DNA of 64,000 nt from Panorpa germanica. Taxonomy: Eukaryota > Arthropoda > Insecta > Mecoptera > Panorpidae. Positions 47,746-60,697 of this stretch are shown piece after piece (position 1 is the stretch's first letter; each line of letters opens with the position of its first letter). The position numbers and the translations under genes were made by a program. The DNA lies in NCBI GenBank assembly GCA_963678705.1, contig OY783203.1:1302001-1366000 (forward strand), written 5' to 3'. The notes under the pieces are model-generated. The model did not search any database and was not told the origin of the DNA. It saw only the letters and a program-made list of their open reading frames with translations.

Positions 47746-50700
47746 ATGGAAATGAAAGTAACGGTGATAATAGAACAAGAACCAAGAAAAGAAAAAGAGG
47801 TGATACGAAGAGAACAGAAGGTGAGAACAGTAGAAGAGGAGAGAACAGAAGAAGAGGTGAAAACAGAAAAAGATGTGAGTTCAGAAGAAGAGGGAGAATC
47901 GGAAGAAGAAACGAGTACACGGAAAAAGGAGGAATCTGAAGACGTGGATAGAATAGAAAAAGCACCAGAAACGGAAGAAGAAGCGAGTACACGAAAAAAG
48001 GAGGAATCTAAAGACGTGGATAGAATAGAAAAAGCACCGGAAACGGAAGAAGAAGTGAGTACAAAGGGAAAGGTGGAAACTGAAGATCTGAAGAAGGTGG
48101 AGACGTTTAAATCGTTACGCGAATATTTGAGAAATGACTTGACCATTGTATACGTTCTTGCACACTTCCTCAAAGATGTGTTCTTAGGGCTATGGCTTTC
48201 CTATGCGTCGTTATTTTTGATAAACGTCTTAAATATAGATGTATTTCATACTACATTATTGATGACATTAGGACAATGTGCAAACATTTTAGGAATAAGA
48301 ATTGCAAGACGGACAAACGGATCAGCACTACGCAGCCTTGACTTTGGTATTTATTTAAAATTATTTAAACTTTAATTTTGTGTGCTGTTTATTATTTTTT
48401 AGAAATTATTGTTACATTTATATCTAGCATACATCAGGTTTGATATAGTTTTGATAAATAACCTTAATTTGGATCAACCCCGAAATTGAGTCGCAGGCCA
48501 ACAAATTATCTTCCGCTTCTGTTAATTGTATTTTAGCTAACATTAAATTATTTTACATTACCTTTTAAATTTTCACTATGCATTGTTTTTGTATTTTTCT
48601 AAAATGGCATACCGAGACTAAAGGCCAGTGGAGGTCTGAGGTGGTAACTGGTAATACAGATCTACACCGATGGCGGGTACAGGTAGTCTCACGACTAGGC
48701 ACTACCGTGCACTCCATCACGATTCTCCTACTAAATGAGGCTCTGTAATTATTATAACGCCTCCATTTTTAAAGTTTTTATGTGGGTATGTTGGGATGGG
48801 CACAGGTATTAATCAGTATACTCAAACATTGATTGCATTATTCGCAATAATTCGATAAAGTAAAAACTCACCCCATGCTCAACTAAGGGTTGATGAAAGC
48901 GAACTGACATAATTGTGAAATGCATCAATCCTAAATATTATTTTTCAGGTTTCGCTTGTTTGGTATGTTCAGTTCCAATTTTGGCCTTTGATTTTTATGA
49001 AAAGAATGATCCAAAAAAAATAATAACATGTGGTGTAGTAATTTTCCTTTTTCAATTGGGTAGTGGGTTGATGCAAACATCCCATACATTGGTCATGCCG
49101 AATTTTATAAAAAAAAACAAGCATAGGAAAAACTTAGGAGCAACCAGGTACTACACCTTAAAGGTGTTAAACATGTTATGTCATGAACATGAATAAAAAA
49201 TGCACTAAAACTTTTATAAATTTCTTTTCCAGATATTTCGCGCAAATTAATCAAAAAATGTGCGGCTATATAATTTTAGGCACAATATTCTTTTTCTTCG
49301 AGTATAGTCGTAAAGCAATTGAACCTAAGGATAGTAGTCTGCGCATGTTTCAGGTAATTAACACAAAATTTAAATCAGTCGAAAATGGTCGTTCTTTATT
49401 CCAATAATTCAAAAGTATTAATCTTTAGATTTATATTAAATAAGTAAATGAGGAAGGTTCTAATTAAAATAATAATAATGTCCGAAAACATATGTTTCAA
49501 ATTACTGATAATGATAAAAAGAAATTTATGTTAGATTTTTAATTGTAGTGCTATAACAGGGGTCGGCGCTGTGTTATAATTTTCACGATGCTGTAGCAAC
49601 CAAACGGGTAATGACGCGCGCTCATTTTTTGACAAGAGTCAGTCGGTTACGTTGTTTACAAACATAGTTTAGTTTTGTTTTACATCGCAGTTAATAAAAG
49701 TTATCGAATTTGAATTTAAACACAGCAGTGTTATTGCTTTGTATTTGGCTGGAAAATCGCAACTAGCCATTGTTAATGAAATCCTACATTTACATGTGAA
49801 TAAAAATTTGTGTATCAGACCATTACGCGTAAGCGAATTTTGAATTTAAAATATATTCAAAGACAATACAATGACGTCACTTTATTGCACAGACGTGCAG
49901 TAGTCCGTTCCTAGAAGAACTAAAACATTGTATACTAATTATAATTTTAATTTTCTGCTTTTTGTTCCATGTCATTCAACATGAACACCTTTACCCAAAA
50001 ACAAAAAATTCGTGTATTTTATAATACCGAGTACATCTTGAATGAAATGGTTTATTGATTATTACATACAAACTATTTATCTTAGGCAATCATCTTCATT
50101 ATATGGTTGACTGGTATCATTTCTTATTGCCTTTTCCGAAAACTTATTAAGTTCTATGGGAAAGAGGATCGCATAAGTATGGGATTGGAACCACCTGACA
50201 ATGATACTACAATGGATTTGGATAATTCAGAAAATAAAAGTACCACAGAATATAGAACTTATCATTTTTTAGTTGCCACCATGTAAGTAAAAACATAACA
50301 CTGTCGCATAAAAGAGGGGTACACAAGAGGTTGTTCAGACAGATGTGGCAAAAGCCGCTACTGGTATGCCAATCATTCGTGGGAACACTATTTTAAGATT
50401 CTTTTTTATTTAAATAGTTTAAATAAATTCAATTTTTCAATATGAATTTGTTAGTTTACCCAAATAAATGTAAATTTACCCCACGATACATTCCATTCTA
50501 TTCAGTGTAGAACTGCTATAGGCCCGTATAAATTTATTATTTATGTAGTGAGATATTAATTATAATATTGATAAAAGCTCCTTAATGCAACATACCGAAT
50601 TCTTAGGATTCCACACACAAAATAAAATATTAAATATTCTTTTTTTCGTTGATAAATAATTCAATTCAATAAATAAATTAATACGTCATGTTGTTAATTA

Positions 50701-52665
50701 TGGCATTTGTCAATCTTATGATTTCGTGTTTATCAACGCAGGTATTGCTTAATGAAAGTGCACGTGACAATGTACTTGATTTACTTGCCACAATGGTTGG
50801 TTGAGCGAGCTGCTGTACTCAAGAGAGATGAAGAAGGAATGGAGTGTAAAACATGCTCAAATATGGATATTATCGTCAACGCTCCGAGTTTATTTTGCCT
50901 GTTTTCATTAATTGGTACATGTGTTAGTACGGGATATAGCAAAAAGAAAAAAGGAGATTTGGTAAATATTTTGCTTTGTTTATGTTCAGCCAATACACCG
51001 TTACTGACATTTCACTCTCTAAACTCTCGAAAACTCCTACTTTACCTTTACTTAACCTATATATTCATAGAGCATTTTATCACTTAGTGACTTTTGGCTG
51101 AACACGGACGATATGTACATTTGAATACCTCAAACTTTACATAAACGTGTTTTATTGTATTATAGTCAAAACTGGGAATGATTATTTGTGTGATTGCATC
51201 CAATTATCTTCTCTTCATTAATCCAACTCATGGAAAAGACTACGTTTTTACATTCAGTGTTTTAACAGGTAAATTTAAACCCCTACAGTAATATTCTACC
51301 CTTCCAATAGTATGCAAGGAACATAATAATATATATCCTATCCAAAATAAACACTTATTTTAAATTAAGTACATATAACCTAAAATATATATGGCATCCG
51401 TCGGTTTATCTGTGTATTGGAAACAATACTTGCCTGCCAAGGAAGCAAACGTTTTCTTCAGTATATTAAAGTAACGCCCACATCCTTAATACATTAAATG
51501 TTATATAATATAGTTTCATAGTGCATTGACCTTTTAAAAAATTAACTTTGAGGCTCTTTTTCAGGCAAAGTTATTGGTTTTTTGAAGAAAATATTTACTT
51601 ACAGATACAATACACTGTTTTAAATGTACGCGTTTGCTTACAATTGTAGATAACACAAAACAATAAATTTGAGGAATAAAGTACATTTAAAAATGGCGTT
51701 AACACCATATGATCACATTTAAGAGTGATATCTAATAATTTAACTCGGAGTGTGCTCTGTCTAATACAGAATATACTGTTCCTAATAAGTATATTTTAAA
51801 TTTTTAAAAAGTTCCGAATTTTCTAAAAACTGTTCGTAATAGAAATGAGTTGCTTGCATATTTATCACCTTCTCCTAGACAGAACTTGGTACATATCAAC
51901 AAACTTAGTACATTTGTTTTCTTTGCTAGGGTATGGTAGTTCAATGGCTTTAGTGAGTATTGGATTCAAGGCAAGTGAGATCATTCACCGTTACCGTAAC
52001 CAAATTGAACATCAACTTCTTATTTACGCCGAAATATTTATTGTAGCCGTCTTGACGCAAGTAGTGGCATATGGGTAAGCTATGAACAAAATTACTTGTA
52101 CATTTACTTTTTACATTTACATTTTTGTACATATTTCAATATATTTTCCAAATCATTTCTTATAGTAAGAACTTATACATTATCAATAATTAATTAAATA
52201 CATTTTCATTTATTTCATTTAAAAATAATATAGATTTTATCGAATGCTTCTCAAAAGCAAGCCATCTTCCATACTTTCAGCTTTAACGAGATTTTTTTTA
52301 AACTGTGTCAAATTTTTTAGTTTATTTATCGCAAATAAGTTGCACTACTAACCAACCATGTCAAGGTGTTTTGTACTTCTTTATCACTGCATACAAAATC
52401 AAAATTTCAGTCTGACACTATTAATCTTATTTTTAATAAATACGTAGTTGCCTTTAGTCCATCTACATTCTATAAAAACTTTAAAACGTCACATTGGCCG
52501 AGAGCTTTTATTTCACAACTCAATTTTAAAAGAAATTAATTTTTATTTTATTTTTTCAGAAAATTCAATCATGATCACTATTATCAAATGGTGCTGTTCT
52601 GGATGTGTTGGTCAACATCAACTTTAAGTCTATGTATTTCGGTTTTTATACGTTATGCGTATTAA
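47746..52665 (+). CDS. MFSD12-like major facilitator transporter
   Basis: Eight exons: 47746-48346, 48949-49147, 49233-49353, 50086-50282, 50742-50961, 51166-51268, 51930-52074 and 52560-52665, giving 563 residues with all junctions in frame. After an acidic 120-residue N-terminus the membrane part follows the MFSD12/GPH pattern: VYVLAHFLKDVFLGLWLSY (TM1), LLMTLGQCANILGIRIARR, the FLFQLGSGLMQTSHTLVMP segment, GATRYFAQINQKMCGYIIL, a long charged central loop, LMKVHVTMYLIYLPQWLVER, and YGSSMALVSIGFKASEII before the last helices. MFSD12 proteins import cysteine into lysosomes or melanosomes; conservation is weak here, so substrate and membrane are inferences. Normal family length is about 480; the excess is the N-terminal acidic region, which contains a 72-bp tandem duplication. 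Confidence 0.8.
47911..48054 (+). repeat. 72-bp tandem duplication in coding exon
   Basis: Units 47911-47982 and 47983-48054 differ at a handful of bases and code for two 24-residue copies of STRKKEESxDVDRIEKAPE plus an acidic end. Confidence 0.95.
49555..49945 (+). pseudogene. DNA transposon remnant inside intron 3 of the transporter
   Basis: It begins with CAGGGGTCGGCGC, similar to terminal sequences of some insect DNA transposons, and at about 49715-49790 a frame reads KHSSVIALYLAGKSQLAIVN, which resembles the first DNA-binding helices of Tc1/mariner-type transposases. The frame ends soon afterwards, and I see no second terminal repeat. Confidence 0.4.
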
Positions 52666-55584
52666 GTAATTGTATATCAGTTGGAAAGAATTATTTTCCA
52701 AATTCAGAATAATAATTTCATTAAAGAATAAGAATGCATTAATAATTCTTCTGTTTTTTCTTTTATCATTTGGGTCAGTAACGTATAATTGCAAGAGTAC
52801 GAACCGTCGTGGTCTTCAGGTAATTCAAACCTCAGCTTTGGAGGAGGAGGAGCCAAATCATCATCTCGGACAGGCCCTTTAATACTATTGATTAAAATAT
52901 TTTTTTATATTATTATTTAGAATGACTGACACGTGGCTTTTGCCCATTAAGCGCCCCTCAAGTCGTTTGCTTTACATACAATCTTACATTATTTATATTA
53001 TATACATACTACTCAATGCCCCGCTATCACCCCCATAAATAAACCAGAAAGTTGAATGAGTAGTCTTTTATAAGAAAAGGGAAGATTCTACAAATACCTG
53101 TCTGCAGAAATGTTTGATATTAAGATTCATTGAACTTTATAAGATACTTTATTTTTATTCTAAAAGTTTTTTTTTAAACTTTTTCTTTGAAGTTATTTTT
53201 TACGATTCACTCTGCAATATAATTTTTTTATGGTGGGGTTATTAATATGACAGATCACGACCCAGATAAATACTTTCAATGATTTATCTAAATTGTAAAA
53301 AAAAACACTGTATAAAAAACATAAAACAACATGGTGAGATTATAATCCGCCAATCACTGGCAGTCAGCAGTCAGAGGCGAAACGGGGAAGTTTCCATGCG
53401 CTGTTCGTTAAGTTGTGCCACCTGAAATTAAATAATATGCACACGTTGGTGGTTCAGTTGTTTGAGGGAATTGACGTACCTATATTTAACGTCCATTTAG
53501 TGGTGTGCCCTCGTGTAGTCGTCTGAGATCTACGGCAGCTGGAGCTTACCTTAGTTTTTGAAGTCAACTTAGACGTACACTCTCAATTTCCTACAATTTG
53601 CCCATACTTCTTTTTTTTTGTAGAATTGATAAATATTGAACTGCATCCCTGTACAGTTGAGCACTTATAAAAATTAGTAAAATGATTCAAAACAGCGGCA
53701 AAACATGACATTCAATAGCGAATGCACGCGCAAACAATTTAAACATTCTATTCAGTTATTATTTGGTGATAAAATAAATCGTTTACATATAAAACAAATT
53801 TATAATTTACGATAATAATTAATAAGTCTCGATATTACTGGAGCTATTTGGTTACCAGTTCGGCTCTGTCTACAGCATTGCCGACTACTAAGGAAGACTC
53901 ATCAACTTCCTCATTCCACGAAAAAAATGCTATAAAATAATTACGCGTTTTCCGCCCTGAGGTATTTTAAATGAATGAAATTAGAACACACCTATATAAG
54001 AAAAAAGGGAGGGGTATGGAGAAGCAGAAGTTTTTTCCGCAGCGTCCCCTTCTACTGAAGCAGGGATCATAATCCCCACATTGAAAAGATTTTTATTTAA
54101 ATAAGCATTAAAATAAAATATTCTTTTTATATATAGGGTTTGTCAATAAGGGCGACAAAAATTTGACAGTTATTTGACAATAATTTGACGTTAAAAAATT
54201 AAATAAAAAATAAATAAATTTTAAGATAAAACAATATACGTTTTGTTTAACGATATTTGTGCTTTGTGCTCTTTATAAAAAACCTTGAAAAAACAAATAT
54301 ATTTAATTTATATTTTATATTTAATTAATTTCTATGATTATATTTTACATTATAACAAGCAAGCTTGTGAAGATTTTAAGAAAAAATCTTACCGAAAGTT
54401 ATACCACACATTTCATATACCTCTTATGTAAAATATATTTTCCTAACTCTTTGATAATATGATATTTTGTCAGAAAATGTCCCCTCTCCAGATGTTTGAA
54501 ATATTTTTGGTATAGGAATTCGTGCAAACTGGGGTGCGTACGGTATCAACAATTTCGTTTAGTTTCTTTGTATTATCTTATAAGAATTATATTAAAATCA
54601 TATAACTATATTAAAACTATATTATATCAAAATTTACATGCTATTTTAAAAAATGTTACAGAAAAAACAAAATTTCAAATTTAAATATAATTAATTATAT
54701 AAAATAAAACGACAATAGAATATAATAATATTCTTAGTACATATTTAAATATTAAATGTAATAAACCACCTCCAAAAAAATAGTTAACAACCCAATTGTA
54801 AAATATTAAAGCAACAAATTAGTAAAGTTAACTTAAATAGATTTGTAGTTAAAAACTTAACTATAATATCAACTTAGAGAGATTTCATAAAGAATTAGTT
54901 TGTTAAATGTGATTTGAAACCTGACTAAAGAAGTTCTAGTAGACTTCTACACTTATTCAAGATCACAATCAATACAGCTTGCATTTTATGAACAACTTTC
55001 AAAATATTGTATGTTAGTCACTGCCATCTCTCTTTAAGTTTTGTATTTACGACAGTAATTGCAGTAGTATTGAATACTTGCTTTAGTTTATCCCTTATTT
55101 TACAATTTTTGATTCCTTTAATAAATAAATGCTCAAAAATAACTTCTAATTGTTAATATACCTGATAGCCAAGTTTAACAAAATTGAAACATGGCTCTCT
55201 AGTCCATTCTAGTCTGTATACTTATGAAACTAGCAACACAAGATAATTTTTATATCAGAAGTATAAAATGAACCTTATAATTACCTTGTGACTAGCTAGC
55301 AAGACGATACTGTATATAGAACATTATAATTTTTAAGGTTGTGTGTTTTTAAATATAACAAAATAAAACTAAAATAAAACTTATTTTGTAATTATATTAA
55401 ATGAGATAGCAGTGACGCAGGTAATGTACTACATTAGCTGTTTTATAAATAAACGTATTTGGAAACGTACACATAAATTTGGAATACACAAACAAATTAC
55501 TTAAAATATATCAATGACATGAATTACACAATAGATTTATATTAATACTAAAAATGAAACACGTTAATAATATCTTCCCAATAC
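52666..55584. other. Intergenic stretch
   Basis: No supported gene. The frame at about 52670-52882 shows no domain. Three TTTGACA-type motifs occur within 40 bp at about 54157-54190. The rest is AT-rich. Confidence 0.45.
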
Positions 55585-56337
55585 CTAGAAGTCTTGGGAA
55601 GCAATTGCTTTGGGGGCGGTCTTCTTTGGGAGTAAGATTGCCTCAATGTTGGGCATAACTCCTCCTTGAGATATGGTTACTCCCGACAACAATCTGTTTA
55701 ACTCTTCATCGTTGCGGATGGCCAACGTTACATGCCGAGGAGTGATCCTGAAATAAGACATACCATATTCAAATCGATAACACTGAGAGAATATTAATAT
55801 CATTGAATAGAAGTAGACTTTCATCGTTGTTCTATATAATATGAATAAAAACTGGCATTCATTGTGAAAACTAAATTATATCAATATAAATCAAATTACT
55901 GAATAGAAGTCTCAAAACAAATAGCAAATTATTATTATTAATAAAATAATAGTAACAAAGTAATTTTGAAAAAGAATTTTAAATTGAAGAGCGCAACAAG
56001 AATGAATTGTTTTACCAATAATGGTTATTAGAAAATATCGATTAATATTTTAACCTGCTTTTCCTATTATCCCTCGCAGCGTTACCGGCTAGTTCCAAAA
56101 TTTCTGCAACAAGATATTCGATCGCAGCTGCCATGTAAATAGGAGCCCCAGATCCGATGCGTTCTGCATAATTTCCATCCTTTAAATACCTTTGCATTCG
56201 GGAAACCGGAAATTCTAATCCTGCTCGTTTACTGCGAGATTGCTGCCCTTCTATTAATAGAAAAATGCTTTAATTAATACAAGTAATACACTAATTATAA
56301 TAATTATGCCTAATAATTTACCTTTCTTTGCAGACAT
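55585..56337 (-). CDS. Histone H2A variant with C-terminal SQDF (H2A.X-like)
   Basis: Exons 56337-56322, 56250-56055 and 55747-55585 on the minus strand give 124 residues. H2A pairs with H2B in the nucleosome. The fold is intact: [40 protein letters not shown], the docking-domain start [20 protein letters not shown] and [18 protein letters not shown]. The acidic patch glutamates of AEILEL and NDEEL remain. The end ASQDF fits the SQ(E/D)-hydrophobic motif that ATM/ATR-type kinases phosphorylate at DNA breaks in H2A.X. Core substitutions relative to canonical H2A ([24 protein letters not shown]) and two introns indicate a replication-independent variant. It lies head-to-tail with a second H2A whose introns are at the same places. 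Confidence 0.9.
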
Positions 56338-57127
56338 TTTGTTTTTTGATTTTTCTTTAACCAAATTTAAATTGAAACGAATTTTGTTTAAACACTCTAC
56401 AAAACTATACTGGCTTGTGAACTATACAGAACGAATGAATTGGAATGAATGAACTCAAAGTTGAGATGGTTCCTACAATCCGTTCAATGAATATCTCTTA
56501 CAATCCACGAGTTGCCAACCTTTGAATAATACAAGTACAATCTGCCGACTGAGATCCGACACTTCATAAATAGCTATCTCCTAATTGTACTTGCGGAGAA
56601 GTAGGAACATGTCGATGAATTTTGCAAGTAAATGTGCTAAATTTGATTTATGCCATTATCAGTAAGACAGTACTAAAGACTATAAAAAATACGTCACATA
56701 AATTTTATTACTTTTTAGCTGTCCCTCATTTGTTAGTCATATTTTGTTCTTTGAAAAAACAAATTATTTTTTATTTATATATTTTATATTTTATTTTAAA
56801 GATTATTTAATTAATTAATTATCGGAGATTTTCGTTCATTTATCGAAAGAAATGTAATTTCAGTTAGGCTGGAAGGCACTTGCGGCTGAACACAATTACT
56901 TAGTTTTCGCGTAACAGCAATAAATTAAAACAAAAACATTTAGTTCACTTTTATTATAAATTTTTGATAATAACACAACAAAAAACAGTTATTGTATTAC
57001 AGTTATTAAAATGTACGAGTATATCCATATGTTGAATGTTTTCAAAGCAGTTAAAATGTTTACATATAATTTAAATAAGGCACAACAAATTAAATAAGTA
57101 CGCAAATTAACAAAAACGTCAACCACA

Positions 57128-57730
57128 TTATCCAGTCTTCTTGGGAAGTAAAGAACTTTGAATATTCGGCAAAACTCCTCCTTGAGCAATGGTAATTCCG
57201 TCGAATAATTTTTTTAACTCCTCATCATTCTTTATGGCTAGAGTTAAATGACGGGGAACGATTCTGAAATAAAGTGTAAAATTAATATAAATCGGAAGAC
57301 ACATTCAAATCGATAGCTTTAAAAAGAACATTGCAATATTTAAAATAACTATATTTTGAAAAGATATTTCGAATTGAATAGAAAAGAAAAGAAAGAGAGA
57401 CTTTTATAACAATCAATTGTTTGATAAAAATGGTAGGTAAATTTACTAACCTGGTTTTCTTATTATCCATGGCAGCGTTACCGGCCAATTCCAAAATTTC
57501 TGCAACAAGATATTCGATGACTGCAGCCATGTAAACGGGTGCCCCCATAGCGACACGATCCGCATAATTTCCTAACCTTAAATATCGGTGCACTCGGCCA
57601 ACAGGGAATTGTAATCCAGCTCGAGAACTACGAGATTTCGTTTTTCCTGATTGGGAAATACTATAATTAGTGGAACGCTTATCTTAATTATAATATATGT
57701 GCTTACAAATTTACCTATTCGTCCAGGCAT
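57128..57730 (-). CDS. Short histone H2A variant, tandem paralog
   Basis: Exons 57730-57715, 57646-57451 and 57263-57128 on the minus strand give 115 residues. The first two exons have the same lengths (16 and 196 nt) and phases as in the neighbouring H2A gene. Visible landmarks are [56 protein letters not shown] and [19 protein letters not shown]-stop. It therefore ends right after the LLPKKT docking segment and lacks the usual C-terminal lysine tail and any SQ motif. Changes such as NAAMDN, DGITIAQ and [13 protein letters not shown] are unusual for H2A. Germline or developmental variants often have this look, but expression cannot be told from sequence. Confidence 0.9.
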
Positions 57731-58599
57731 TTTGTGATTGATTTAATGTTTATAAAATTTACTTAAAAGACGGTTTAAAAATGATTGCCAGACCCAGCGA
57801 GACCACTGGGAATTTTATAAAACAATTGAATGCAATTGAAATTGGAAATGTTTGTTACAGGCCGATCTAGGAATCTATTTTCTAATCCAGAAGTTGGCAA
57901 GCTTTAGATTATTATTATGATTATACTTTAAGGGGTTAGCCGACCTTGACATATTCATGAAAGCTTTGTTTTTTCAATAGACTTATTAACTATGCTTTTT
58001 AGAATATTTTAAACGTTCACGCCTGCTAATTTTCTGAATATTACTTGACTTATATCAATTCGAAGTGAGCGCTGCATTCTTACACAATACTTTTTCTCTT
58101 TTCACTTTTTTTAAACTGGTCACCACAATATCTCATCAATTTTAATAAAGATTACCCCATATTACTAAAATTATCTATGGAGTAGCATAGTTTTTTTACG
58201 ATTGGATATTTCGTCCATCTTTTATTTAATTTTCTAACCTAAAATTTTAAAAAACAATTAAATTCAAAGATTTCTTATTATTCACAAATATTTCTTTTAA
58301 CTTTTATGCTACGATGACGAACATCGGCTAACGTCTTTTCTTTTAAGTCGTTTTGTATGTTACATATATTTCGCATACGCTAGTGCACATAATAGAGACG
58401 TTACATTAGGTTGTGCAGCCCTGTCTAAAATTATTATAACACCATTATGTTGGCTGTAAAAATATTCATTTATTAAAACAACTGCAAATCTAGTTATTTT
58501 GATGTTGATTGTTTTGTTTATTGATAGTGTTTTTAAAAAATGAACGCTATTGAATAGGTTATTCATAAACTTTTATGGAAACAACAAAAACAACTCATT

Positions 58600-58722
58600 A
58601 TTTATAATAATAAGATTATTAAACAAACGGAAAACTCGGCAGTACGTTTCTCTCCATTTAATACAAAACATTATTGTCAGAACTCAGTACTTGTGTGTAT
58701 TCAACGACGAAGAAGCCATCTT
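58600..58722 (+). promoter_or_regulatory. Probable promoter and leader exon of the F-box/LRR gene
   Basis: CTCAGTAC near 58683 resembles an arthropod initiator, and a leader ends at a good donor (CATCTT|GTAAGT, 58722) whose acceptor TTTCAG lies at about 58809-58814, just before the ATG at 58820. Confidence 0.35.
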
Positions 58723-58819
58723 GTAAGTACATTAAATTAGATCTTATTGACTTTAGAAATATTGGAAATATTGACAATTCATTAAGTTATTAATATGGTA
58801 CGTTTAATTTCAGAATCAA

Positions 58820-60697
58820 ATGGCATTTTTTACTGACCTACACCAGGAACACTTCCTTGAAATAGCGAGTAACTTGTCTGTTGTGGATTTTATAAAAATT
58901 AAGAAAGCTCTTCCTGATACGACTGGTATTATAGATGAACTTTGTTGGAAGGAATTAAGACAACTAAATGTTGATGTATTTGATTACGAAATTAATTCAT
59001 TCGAATTTGAAGAATACATGAACATTATGACGGAAAAGCTAAAATTGTGTAAAAATTTGCAATATTTTAAATGTCGTAAATATTCCATACCGTTTGAAAA
59101 TTGGGACACCCGAGAAATGTTTACAAACTGCAGTAAAACGATAAAAACAATTATTTTGCCGAATATAACATTAAACACTGAAGATATAAAAGCGTTAGGC
59201 AGCTGTGAAAACCTGAAAAGAATAACTTTAAGCACAAATGTTACAGACAAGACATTTGTCAGGTTTATAAAGAAAACTACAAAACTAAATTATCTATCAA
59301 TAAATAAATGCGAGGCATTACAAGGACAATTCTTACAAGTATTGCCGGCTTCAATAAAACATTTAAAACTTAAAAGGTCAAATCATTTAATGTGTACTTT
59401 TATCTTAAAGTGCGTAGAACGTTTAAAATTACTTTCATTGACGCTATTAGACGTCGGAGATGATTTTCCTGATGCCTTCATCGACTTATTATCACAAAAA
59501 TCATCTGGTCTTAAAGACTTAATGATATTTAAGATATATATACCATTCAAACCTACTAGACAGTTTTTAGATTTAAAACGACTTTCCATTTTGAGATCAG
59601 AGTGCTTTAATGATCAAACTGCAGAATTCATTGTTAAATTTTGCCCGAACTTAGAATCACTTCATTTTGATTGTGGAATTAGTTATATAACACTAACAAA
59701 AACGGGATTCCTAAATTTAGGAAACCTTAAACATTTAACCGAGTTAAGAATGTCCTATGTAAATTTAATCAGTGCAACAAGTTTAGATAGTATTATCTCG
59801 AATGGGAAACTGCAGCGACTTCAAGTTCATCTCTGTTCTAACTTCAATAACACGGCAGTACGGAATGTACTGAAATACTGTACTAATTTAATTGTGAGCA
59901 TATGATTTTAATACCTACTGACCTACTAAAACATCGAGACCTAAGGGTTTAGTCTATCTAAAGTTTATTACACGACCCATCTCCTTAATAATTAGTTTAT
60001 TTAAAAATTTAATTTAAAAGTTTTAATTTTTTTACTTTCAGTATCTAAGTATTGAAACTAATGACAACAAATTAAACGCAAACCATATTGTGACAGATGC
60101 TGCTACTGAAATAGAAAGCCAAACCAGCAGAACGCAACGTCTGGAAATAAATATATACCTACATAATAATGATTATTCTTATCAGGTGAAAGAACTTATT
60201 CTTAATACCCCATTTATTCATGCATTTCATAAGATACATTGTTTTTTTCTTAAATATTTCTTCTCTCTATATCTCTTTCCTTTATCAGACTTCGTACATC
60301 TCTTCATTTCTCTCCTAGTCTTTTACCCATCATTCTTTTTGTTCTCACCTTATCGTTCTCATTCCTGCACCTATCCTCAAGTTGTTCCCCTTTATATCTC
60401 CCATACAAACACTCATTTTGCGTACTGTTTCTCTAATATACATTGTTTAAATTTTAAATTGTAATTTCATTGTATCTATTCTTGTATAACCTTGTCAAAG
60501 ATTACTTTGAGGATTTGACGGGGCATCAAGGAGTTGTCGCTTTTTGTCCTTAGCAAGACACGTCACAGTGTAGGCCGTATGGTGTATTCTGCCTAGTTTA
60601 TGTATGTATTTAACGCACCTTTTTTTTGTTTTAGGTAGAAACGTTTGATTATTCGCCCCTACCTTTGAAAATCTTAATTATGTTATATGACAAATGA
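58820..60697 (+). CDS. F-box-like leucine-rich-repeat protein
   Basis: Exons 58820-59893, 60042-60185 and 60635-60697 give 426 residues, all introns in phase 0. The first 40 residues (FTDLHQEHFLEIASNLSVVD and the following KIKKAL) have the L-x2-E-x-hydrophobic pattern of a degenerate F-box, with WKELRQLNVD after it. From about residue 100 on there are repeated LRR-type strands (LKRITLSTNVTDKTFVRFI, LNYLSINKCEAL, LESLHFDCGI, LTELRMSYVNL, LQRLQVHLCSNFN, YLSIETND). F-box/LRR proteins recruit substrates to SCF ubiquitin ligases. Orthology is not clear, and the F-box is weak enough that it could be a stand-alone LRR protein. Confidence 0.7.

Noticed and set aside
47715-48173. 152-codon serine-rich minus-strand frame
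   Set aside because: Exact complement of the acidic Glu/Lys repeats of the transporter N-terminus; composition explains the open frame.
60090-60464. 124-codon frame after the LRR exon
   Set aside because: Read-through past the donor at 60186 into a pyrimidine-rich intron.
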